Below, piece after piece: positions 39,001-51,000 of a stretch of DNA of 64,000 nucleotides. The first letter of the stretch is position 1. Every line of letters begins with the position of its first letter. The position numbers and the translations under genes are program-made. A model generated the notes under the pieces. That model saw nothing but the letters and a program-made list of their open reading frames with translations, ran no database searches and was not told where the DNA came from. Where the stretch lies: contig OX638133.1 of assembly GCA_951804985.1 (NCBI GenBank), positions 67,739,867 through 67,803,866 on the forward strand, given 5' to 3'. The stretch comes from Dryomyza anilis. Taxonomy: Eukaryota > Arthropoda > Insecta > Diptera > Dryomyzidae.

Positions 39001-42000
39001 TTAATGGTGCGACAAACCTCGTTCTAGGTTCTTTATTTATATTTATTATTATAACAAAAGAAACAAGAATAATTCTCAATGAATTCCATGATAAATTTCC
39101 TGCAGACATGCAATTCGTTCTGAGCCCAACGTTTCGCTCTCGTTTGGAGTGCGAATGTGGTTTTCTGCCAAATTACTTCTTGCAGAAAACACTTTAAGCC
39201 ATTTGTATGAAGTTTCTTATTTGGTGATATATGGCCAAAACTTCTAGACGCCTAACTTGCTATATATAGTAAGTGACTCTAAGCCCGCAACAATAGCTTA
39301 ATGGGATTAGTTTAATTGTTTTATGTTTGACCCATTATCATAAAAAATATTACCATCTTTTAAAATATTTTGACTGAATTATATTTTGATATTTTCGTCT
39401 CTAAACAATCGAACAAAAAGTTAAAATAATTGGATTTTATTACAAGTTTCAGTTTTAAGTTTTCGGTATACCGATTTCTTTTTGATATCGGGTTTTGTTT
39501 TTTCAATATATTTTATATGTTTTGCAAAAATCATAATTACTGACTGTCACAAACACTAAAAACCAATTATAAACTGTAATGTTTGGACATGCTTTTGCAC
39601 TTAGAAAAATTAAAACAATTGTCAAATGCTTAATATGGCATCAAATTTTTCATCCATGGTTATAATAAAATATATACTTTTATTGTATCTCGATAACAAT
39701 TGAAAAAAAAATACGTTTGAAAGTTTTTTGGAGTGCTGTGTTTTGCTATCAAAAACTGTAAATTTTTGTCATTTTTAATTAGGAAAATATGGTTAAAATG
39801 ATCGAATGTTGTATATCTTTTAAAATACAAACGGCTTTTACAAATAATTTGGCATTGCTTAAATGGTGTTAAGTTATGATGAAATTGGGGTAATGTGGGA
39901 AACACTTTCTGGGGTAAAGTGGGAAACGTAAATTAAGAAAGAAAAATATTGTACAAACTGCTTGAAGAAAAATCCGAAGAATTTAAATTTTAACAATTCA
40001 TTCAACTGCAATATCTTAAATTTTTATACCCTACACCTATGAGGTACAGGGTATATTAACTTTGTGCATATATTGTAACGCCCCTTAGGAGGCGTGTCCG
40101 GTATGGAAAAGTATATATATTCTTGATCAGCATCACTACCCGAGTCCGTTTAGCCATGTCCGTCTGTCTGTCCGTCTTGCTGTCTTGCTGTCTTGCTGTC
40201 CGAATACAGAATAACTTGAGAAATACTGATCAGAATGCGATGAAATTTCGTCTCAATATATTTTAGGCAGAAGTAGGAACTGAGTTTGAAAATGAGCCAA
40301 ATCGGTCTACGGACACGCCCACCTCCCATACAAGTCACTTTTACATAACTCTTTCGGAACTAATAACTCGAAAAGTATTCAAGGTATAGTTATAAAATTT
40401 AAAATGTATTGTTAGAATTCACCTAAAAATATGTGGTCCAAAAATGGGCGTGATCCGCCCACTTTTTTTTTTTTCATTATTTCCTGGGTTTTCATAGTGG
40501 AAATTTGATCCGTAAATTATTAAAATCAAATCTATGAAATATTAGCCTTTCAAAATTTTAAATATAGGCGTGGTCCACCCAATTATATTTTTCAATTTTT
40601 TTTTTTTAGTTTTTTATACTTTTATATACATTTTTTAATTTATGGGGATATAAGACGTAAATTTCTGATATATGAATAATATTCTAAGGGTCGGAGGGGG
40701 TTCAGCATAATGAAAAACTTTAAAATTAATGTATGCAATTAAATATCCCACATTAATATCCCCACGAAAGGTGTAGGGTATTCCATAGTCGGGCCCGACC
40801 GACTATAAAAATCCGCCCCATGTGACCGAACTTACCCATGTCACCAAACTTTCCCAACTCGTTGTTAGTATTTTTTTACATAACTACTGAGATGATTATT
40901 AATTTAAACTTTATTCTTCTTATTTTTCTTGCATTACCATTCTTTTTTTTAACTTACCCCAACATTTTTCAAGAAGTACAAAATTGAGCTGTGTTGAAAA
41001 ATCGAACAAGGCATATAAAAGGATTTCTGTTAATGCAAAAAGTTAGATCATAAACCAGTCTATGAGATAGCCCCTTCAAAAGAATTTAAAATGTTATTCA
41101 AATTTACTTTTTTTGAGGAAAACAAAAACTATTACTAGTATTTAGTATTTAAATAAAATATTAACGTATATCAGTTTCGGTTTTTGTACGAGTGAAAAAC
41201 TAGTATAGGCATGATGGGAACTTCTGACAAGATGCGTGTTTGTTGTTGTGTTCGATTTACTGCTACACAAGGGATCGAAGAAATCAATAACAAAAAAATG
41301 CATCAAAGAAAGTCTGCCGTTTTACGAATTATACATTGTTGTACAAAAAAAAACCTTCTGATTTTTTTGTACAATATATTTTTTTGTTTTGAGGGCACAA
41401 AAGCGTACTGAAAATGTAACTAACTGGGCAACCCTGGAAGCATGTTTATAAAGTTTCATAACAGTAATTTCCAAAAAAGAAAATGGGATGTATCGACTTT
41501 AAAATTGAGGTTTCATAACATATACGGGCCACTCCACACCAAATCGACCAAAAAAGTCAAATTTGAGATTTTACTTTTTCGATTTTAATGAAATTTTGGC
41601 AACTGATAAAGGGTATCGAGACATGCACTAACCAATTTTTTTTCGACCCCTACTTCCAGAGATACAGTGGCTCAAAGTTGGAAAAAATGAGCCAAAAATC
41701 ACTTTTGTGTGGTTGTTCATATTTAAATATCTCTTAAACTAGAAATGCTAGAAACTCCGTTAATAACTCGTTATAAAGCTAATATAACAAGCTTTTAGAA
41801 CAAACTTTTAAACGTTAACATGTGGCCCGCGGTCATTATCTTTGTACTTCAAAATTGTGGTCCTTAAAAAGGACCCTTTTTAAAATTCTGAAAAATCTTA
41901 AATTTTCGTCAATTTATTGTAAATGTTCGTGCAAAATTTCAAGATGGTATTTTGATGTCATCATATTTTAAAAAATAATTTTCTAAAGTTTTATACCCTA

Positions 42001-45000
42001 CACTAAGAGTGAAAGGGTATATTCAGTTTGGTACGCCGTTTGTAACACCCAGAAGGAAGCATTTCCGGTATGGAAAAGTATATATATTCTTGATCAGCAT
42101 GACCTCCTGAGTCGATTTAGCGATGTCCGTCTGTCTGTCCGTCTGTCTGTCTGTCTGTCTGTCTGTCTGTTGAAATCCCTACTACTTTTAAAATTGAAGA
42201 GCTAGATAAATGAAACTTATAACTTAGATTACTAATATACCTACGCTGTATGTGCGAAAAAATTGGAGATCGGTCCATTGTGACCTATGATCCGACCACT
42301 TATGTTCAAATACCTCATATAAAATGTACATATAAAGATCAATATTTATGTATACGTGCTTAGGTAAACTTTTTTGGTCAAATATATATTGATATCATGC
42401 TCAAATACATTATAATAATGTTTTCCGGCAAAAAGACTTGTGGTTCACAAAAAAAAAAAATCGAAATTCGGTACACATACCCATTTGTAAATATGGGTAT
42501 CAAATGAATGGAAATTCTTCAGCGTTTGAATGTTTGTAGTTATTTTCAGGATTCGTATACCCTGGTGACCAATATATCACTTTGTATGGTAACCACACAT
42601 ATGTGTAGGGTATTTATAGTCGGCTTAGACCGACAATAATTTTGATAATCCTAACTATCATAATTACACCTACTTTAAAATTTCCCATGTGATCTAACCT
42701 TCCCAACTGGTTACAATATTTTTTGTATTGAAAAAAATATTTTTTTCAAAAGTAAAATTTGCAATAATTTTTCAATGTAGTTGTAACTCTAATTTTGAAA
42801 ATGACGTCAGTTTCATAAAATTTTCTCTAGTTTTTAAGATATGTACCAATTTTCGAAAATCGTAAAAAATCCCAAAATAAGTATCTCAAAAACTAGATTC
42901 AATATGATAAAACTGACGCCATTTTAGAAATCAAAGTTACATATACATTCATGAATTATTACAACTTTTACTGTAGAAAAAAAATTTTTTTTTCCAAACA
43001 AAAAATAAATAAAAATTTAGAAAATTTTTTTTTTTTATAATATGATGCCATCAAAATTCCATCTTGAAATTTTGCATGAACATTTACAATAAATTGACGA
43101 TAACTTAAGGTATTTTTCAGGATTTTAAAAAGGGTCCTTTTTAAGGACAAACACTTTGAAATGCAAGGATAATGACCACGGGCCACATATTCACGTTTAG
43201 AAGTTATGACTTAATTTTTCTGAGAGCTTTTTCTATTAGTTTTAAAACGAGCCATCAATGAAATGTCTAGCATTTCTAGTTCAAGAGATATTTAAATATG
43301 AACAACCATACAAAAGTGACTTTTTGACCTTTTTTCCAACTTTTAGCCACTGCATCTCTGGAATTAGTGGTCGGAAAAAATAAAAAAAAAATTGGTTAGG
43401 GCATGTCTCAATACCCTTTATCAATTTTTAAAATTTCATTGAAATCGAAGAAGGTGAGTTCCAACTGCTGGTTGATTTGGTGTGGAATGGCCCATACACA
43501 TTTTAAAAAAGAATTGTTTATAAAGTGCTTGTGGGAAGGTATCGGTTTTTTCTGGTAAATAACTATTGACTGCCAGAAACACTTATTGTATATTTGTAGC
43601 AAACATTAAAATTATTTGTGGCAAACTCCACTGATCATTTGTGCGAAACTCTTCGATTATTTCCTACAAATGAGCTTGGGCACACTTTAGTGTTTGTTTG
43701 AGAAAGTGTTTGCAGGAAAAGATATTTTTTTTGTGAGCATATATTTTGTAAAAAAAATTGTAATGTGGATCTTTAACTCGAAACATTTTCATTATAAAAA
43801 GGAAATTTTTCTTTTATAAGAGAAAAACTTTCCTTGAAATAAATTAGTAAAATTGATTCTTCTATATATTTGTGAATGTTTGTATGTATGTTCCGAATAG
43901 ACGTAAAAACGGCTGAACCGAATCGAATAAAATTTTGACACAATATGCATGTTGTACTTGGCAGAGTATGGACTTTTGGTGGACTGGACGTGGTACCTTT
44001 CATATAACCTAATAATTAAAATCACATTATATCAGCAATTAGGATAGAAAATTTAATGAAATGTTCAGCGCTCAGCGTTATATTCATCCATTCCAAACAA
44101 TCTCGCGAATGTTTATTTTACGATTTTATGAAGTGATTAAATTATAAAACGCAGTCATACATATATCAAATTAGTACCAATTAAATTATGAATAATTAAA
44201 AATTCTTGCATGAATTTAAATTTTTATTTAAAATCACTGTATATTGTTGAAAACAAAAATTTCAATTATATATTTTAATATGCGTGGAAAAAGTGAAATA
44301 TTAATTATTATTTAAATAACATTATTCGGGACACAGCTGCAGCTACTAAAGTCTACAATGCTGCAAATTGCGTTGCATGATACAGAGTAAAATTGCGCAG
44401 AGTTGCAACACATTGAAAGATACAAGAATGGGGGCTCAGCATGGGCCCAGATCTACTGTAGCAACGAAAAAGAGAACAAAAGTATTTTGCAATAAATGTA
44501 CTTTGTGTTCACATCCTTTTAGCGAATGAGCGTAGGTAGGACATTAAAAATGTTCCAAAAAACAAAAAAAAAAAAATGAACAGCGGAAGTTTTAATGTTT
44601 TAAAATACATAACTTGAAATGCAAAATCACAAATGTACAAAATTTCAGTTTTAGTTGAAATCAGGGATTTAGTTTCTAACAGTTTAAATTCCAAATAAGC
44701 GAAGTCGTTAAAAAATTTAATAGAAATTCGAAATTTTAAATCATTATGAAAAAGGAATATAAACCGGCAATTAAAGAGCTTCGAATATGTATACAACTTA
44801 AAAAAAAAAACTTTACAAAAATTTCAAATCAAAACCAGTAACAAAGTTCTAAAGTTGGGACATTTTGATCTTTGGTGTAAAGAAGTTAGTGGGTACAATG
44901 AAGTGAAATTAAAGTCAATTCAGTTTACAAATCTTGAAAAAACTACTGATAATTTGTCCTTTAGTTTGTGGACCAATATGAACTTAAGTGTACCGAATTT

Positions 45001-48000
45001 AGATTTTTTAAGGAAAAAACAATGAATATATATATAAATAAAGTTTTTTTTCAAAAAGATTCCCGGTAAAAGATTCTAAAATATTTAGTGGCAAAACAGA
45101 GGCCAATAGTAGATCGATCATATTCATTTTTAATATCAGACAGAGGAGGTTTACAAGAAATATAAGTAAAAAATATAAAATAAAATAATTTGAAGATATA
45201 ACTTCAGTTTCACTTATGTTTACATCTCTTTTCGAGACAACATTTTAGGCATACTTCTGTAACAATGAGACTGATTTCTGAAAATCACACTGAAAATCAA
45301 ACAGAAAAAATGTAAGTTTGAATTTTAAAGACAGATTCCTCAAATATATTTGCAGATGTTCAGAAAAATCAAAATCAAATGTTGTCCTTTGCCATAAAAA
45401 AAAACATATATATACCGTCACTATCATGCCAAAGGGGCGAATGTATAATTTTTGATATTTACTTTTTTTTACATTTTTGAATGTAGTTTTCAAGTATATT
45501 GTGCCAAAATGGTGTATGATTTTGTTGGATATTTCAAGCCACAAAAGACAAAAACAAAATGGCAAATTCGAAAAATTGAAAATCTTATCATGTCAAAAGG
45601 GCGAATCTTTTCATTTTTTTGCCATAACTTTTTATTGGTATAAGCTAAATTATTGGAGTAAAAGCATGAATTGTTTGTTTTTAAAGCACCTATTGATTGA
45701 CATCATTAATTAAATATATTTTCCCTAAATTATTTTTTGAATTTGTATTACTTTAAGTAATGATGAAAATCTATAGGTGCTTTGAAAACGAACAAAAAAT
45801 GCCTTTACACCACTATTTTATCTTGCACCAATAAAAAGTTATAAAAAAAACGAAAAGATTCGCCTTTTGACAGAACAAGATTTTTCAATTTTTCAAATTT
45901 CTTAGTATTTTTCTTATGATTTTTTATTATTCTTTATTTCTTTATATTAACGAAAAGATTGGCCCTTTTTGGCATGACAAGATTTTCAATTTTTCAAAAA
46001 TACTAAATATTTTTACTTATAAATCTTTATTTGTGCAAGATATAATAGTAATGCAACGGCCTACATTGTTAATTTTTAAAGCATCTTTCGATTGGCATCA
46101 TTATTTAAAAAAAATTGCTAAACATTTTCTTTAAAAGAACAAATGCACAATTAATGTTTGGCAAATAATTTTTAAATAATGATGATAAGTGCTTTGAAGC
46201 CAAACATGCAATGTTTTTACATTACTATTTTATCCATTACATAGTTATAGATAAGAAACAAAAATATTTGCATTTTGGTCAGGACAAAACCACACAAAAT
46301 CCATATTTATAATTCAGTAGGTTGTTCACATTGAAAGATATTTTACAAATTTTATAAAAAAATTGAAAAAAAAAACAATTTTTACTAATTTATAAAGCAC
46401 TTCAAACTTTAAAATTTGATTTCGAAATATTTTTAAAAATGCACATTCGCCCCTTTGGCATGACAGTGATATATACACGCTGCAAAAAAAAAGGGCTCTC
46501 CCAAACATAATTTTGCAGGCTTTAATATGTATGTTTGGAATTTGATATAAACATAATATATAATTGACTGATAAATCATTTGTAAACAGGGTTGTATTGA
46601 GACTTGAACAGTGTTGTAATGAGCTCTGACTTACATTATAATATCACGGAAACATTTTAATGTTGCCCCTTAAAATGGAGTATGTTCTAATGGAAACATA
46701 ATAATTACTACATCCAAACAAAATAAATATTTGAACCGAAACATAATTATGTTCAAATTAAAACACGATTTTGAACGACCTGAATACAAATATGTTTCCA
46801 GTGAAACATATCAGTTGTTTCAGTACAAAAAGTAGTATGTTTGCATAGAGACATATTTAAATATTTTTGGAAAGAAATCCGGAAAATAAAATAAAAATAA
46901 AATGTTGTTTTTTTTTATTTTTTTATTAAAAATTGTTAAACATGCACTGTGGAAAATTATAATAATAGAATTCATATACAAATTTTTAAATGCATAAATA
47001 AATAATTCGTTTAAAACTGCAAGTACAAGTGACAGCATCAATGAATGCACAATTGCACCAGCAGACGCTAAACCAGACGATCCAGGCCCGCTTTATATTT
47101 GGTACAGTTACAATTGATCTCAGCACATAGCGTAGGCAAGGAATTCATGGAGGGTTTTGTAAAAAAAACATGCCAAATTCTGTTTGAAAATCGAAACACT
47201 GATTTTTTTGTAGTTTTTTCACATTAGTTTCAGAAATTATATAATGCAAGTTATTATACTCTGTTACTATTTGTACTTTTTGTAATACAATTTATATATT
47301 TATTTAATTTACAAATAACAAAATTATTACCGACGCGAACACGTTTTCTCAACGAACAACAAAAGACACGTACGCAGAAAATGCCGATCACCGAGTGTAA
47401 ACTTTGTATACAAGAAGAGAGCTGCTAGATTACCTTTATTTACATTTGAATTTATTTTGTTGTTTGTTTTCAAACATCAGTATGTTTAAAATGACACTAT
47501 ACATACTTCAAAAGACGACAAAAGAGACGTAGGTAGAAAATTCTGCTCAACGAGTGCCAACTTCGTATACAAGAAGAATGTAGCAACAATACACTTATTA
47601 AAATCCAATTTCTTTATTGTTTGTTTTTAAACATCAATATGTTCAAACGATGGCAAAAGACGGCGTAGTTAGAAAATGGTGCACAACGTTGCCAACTTCG
47701 TCAGTCGATAAATTGTCGAATTAAGACGAGTGTTGCAAACATACGTTGTACTTAGATTTGATTAGCATTTTCTGTGTTTCGAAACATACTTTTAACCAAG
47801 TAAATTGCCAAGAAATAGTTAATTCAAATGCAATTAAAATTTTATGTTGGTATTGTAACATATTTATGGTAAATTTGACAGATTCTGCAGAACAATATAA
47901 TAATGTTTACACGTGAACAAAAATAAATTCAATTGCGATTATAATTTAATTACACTTCATTTCTAATACAAGTATGGTAATTTCGTATTACTTTTTAATT

Positions 48001-51000
48001 ACATTCAAACATATTCAAACAAATCTTTTCTATCCGTGTAGAGTGATATATAAAAATAATGTGTTTGGAAAGAATGCCTTAAATCCGGCAATATTATTAA
48101 CTCGAAATGTAGTCCTAACAATTCCATTCATTGCTTTGCTTTTATGAATTCACAATTTAAATGTTTCAATTAAAGAATCACACTAACAATTTTATAACAA
48201 TTTATAATAGTTGCACCCACTCTTAAAGTTTGCAGTCTACAAAGTCAATAGCACAAAACCCACATTCAACAAATTATTTTATACATTTCCGTTTCCTGTT
48301 CCACTACAAACGCATCTTAATTCAACGGGTAACCAACGAAAAAGGACACACACACACAAAAAAAATACTTCATAATGAAATTATTTAGGTCTGGAGGGAG
48401 TGGCTGTCGCACATTCACATTTACAAAAAACTTTTCTAATAAAATGCCAACGCACCAACGTGTGCGTGCGATTTAAAGGATTTAAAGCTTAATACAGACA
48501 GAAAGAGGGACACAGACACACAGACAGACCCCTACCCAAAAGTCCCCAGTGCGTATAAATGTTATGTAAAATAGTCACGTTTTTCGCTTACGTGGAGCAT
48601 GGAGCCCCTGCAGCCGTAGTCGAGTGTGTGGCATGGGCTTTATTTTTATGGTACAGAGGACACACAAGTGCGTCGAAGTGGAACAGCAAGAGCTTTGGCT
48701 GTGATACCGTTAAATAAAAAAACTTTTTATAGTCGTGATATTAGATCTGTTTTTAGACTCCTGTCAATCGGGCGGTAAACTATTAGGAAGGGATCCTTTT
48801 TTCGGAGAGTTTTTTGTCTGTGTTTTTTATTGGCTTATTATATCGAAAAAGTGTACCAAAATAAAGCGCTATTTTATACGCTTGCTCTGTTGATCAATCA
48901 ATTCTAATCGAGTTCATGGCATGTAATATATTTCCGTAGTAGAAGTAAAACTAAAGAAACACATTTTCTCTAAAAAAAAATTGTATTTTATTGATTAATA
49001 TTATAAAAAGCAGTTGATACATTTAAAATGTTTATATGCCATTCGAAAGTTTTACATGTTTCCATCAGTTAATCGCAATTTCAGCAAACGAGAAAAAAAT
49101 CATATACCGCAATTCTATATAATTCGCTGATACTCCGTTTTTTTCTATTACGTAACCTTTTTAAGAAAATTGCTATCGAAATATTAGGCCATTTTCTGCA
49201 ACTTTTTAGAATTATATACAGTTGGTTATGCAGACCATATTTCAAACTAATGATGAAAATTATTAACTTTTTTTCTCGGTTCTCATTTTTAAAATATGCA
49301 CTATCGACAAAGTGTTGAATAGTCTAATTGTCAGATATACAAAGCCTTTTTTAAACCAATTATTGCAATTTTTAAAAGGCATTTGATGTGTTTTACTTCT
49401 ACAACATCGATGTATTTTTGGTAAAAATAAACACTCACCTTGTGTCGCTTTCGTTCGTGCTCCGGCACCCCGTGCCAATTAAATTGCAGATTCCAATCGA
49501 AGCCGCCAACATTGACGCCGCCCGAGTCACGGTAATGGTATTCCAAGGTGGTGTCATCGATTACATCAATGACGGGACACACAACAGTTGTCGAGTTCCG
49601 GGCAATGCGGTCGAGCAACGGTTCCAACCAACCTGTCGAGTAACGAGAGTGAGAGTGAATGGGTTATGGACAATGTTATTTTAAATGTTATTTAAAATGA
49701 AATTCATCGAAAATCCTATTGAGTAAAACATATAAAATACAAACAAAAATAAACAATTCATGACAGAATATAGTAAAATCGAAATGCAATAAATAAATTG
49801 GATTTCGTATTATTGAAATTCGTCACATTAGTTGAACTTGTATACCCTACCTTAGATGAAGTACATATAGATTATGTTTTCATAGGTAAGTTACACAAAA
49901 TATGTCATAAATATAAGCAGCTAAAGAAATTAAATTTGGTATTCCATTATATATAAAATGAAAATTAGAGTGCCACATTATTTTAAATCGGTTTCTAGAA
50001 TTTGTTCATATATAAAACATTCCACGTTAGTTTTTAAAATGTGGTGGTTTTTGTTTAAACTTTGTGGCTTGTTGGTACAGACACGCAGGGAAAAATTATG
50101 TTTTGCAGCAAACATATTATGTTACACGTTACACTCATGAATTTCCAGGATTTTTAAGTAAATATGAAAATAACAAATTATAACCATAATTCATGACATG
50201 AATGCCAAAATAATTTTAAATAAATGGAATTAAAAGTAAAATCCAGTTTAAGACATCAAACAAATTTTTTCACTACTCAACAAAACGAGAAAATATGTTT
50301 GCCATGAACATTCCATACATCAATTCTATATAATTCGCGGATGTTGATTTTGACTGCATAAACATATTTTTTCTATTACGTAACGTTTTAAATAAAATTG
50401 CTCTCGAATTTTCAGGACCTTTTCAGCCACTTTTTATAATTAAAAAACTACAGACCCTTATACAACCAGTTTTCCAAAAAAACTGTAAACGCAATTTTTC
50501 TTCCAATTGCCAATAATTACAATATACTGATAAATACTATTATTCCGATAGGTTTTTAAGATATTTGAATCAAAACTCGAAAAATATTAATTTTGTTTTC
50601 TTTTTTTGACGATTTTTTTAGCATTGTGAATCTAATGATAATAAGAATATGATATATGATTATGTGGAGAATTGTTTAAACTAACGATGAAAAATACTAA
50701 CTTTTTTGCACCAGTTCTCATTTTTAAAATATGCTCTATCAACCCAGTTTCCGTCAAAAACTGTAAAAATATGTAATGCTTGTACATTTTCATACAAATT
50801 TCTGAATAATATCCGTTTTTAACCGAAACGGTTATACACAGAAAGTAATATGTGTATAAATATAGCAATTTGATCAATACCATTAATTTTTAATTGATCA
50901 CGGATACGACCTTTAATTAAATTGATTAAATATTTAATCATATTAATTAATAATTTAACAGAAAATAAACAAAAAGTTGAATCAACACAATTAAAATATT

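Larger units (their letters stand above)
17787..49438 (-). other. Giant Pgant9 intron (31.7 kb) with nested Idgf gene
   Basis: Holds the plus-strand Idgf gene at 36903-38681 and a dense set of mobile elements annotated separately. Stretches where I see nothing specific: about 17870-18160, 20200-22440, 28100-29250, 30320-31230, 32760-33670, 34600-35000, 36320-36650, 43500-45410 and 48050-49080. They are AT-rich with only scattered short repeats. The 115-codon ORF at 28702-29049 was not accepted as a gene. Confidence 0.7.

Noticed and set aside
42120..42175. Stand-alone GTCT microsatellite
   Set aside because: It is the proto-microsatellite part of a mini-me-like repeat, as are the similar tracts at 2953, 30013 and 40155.
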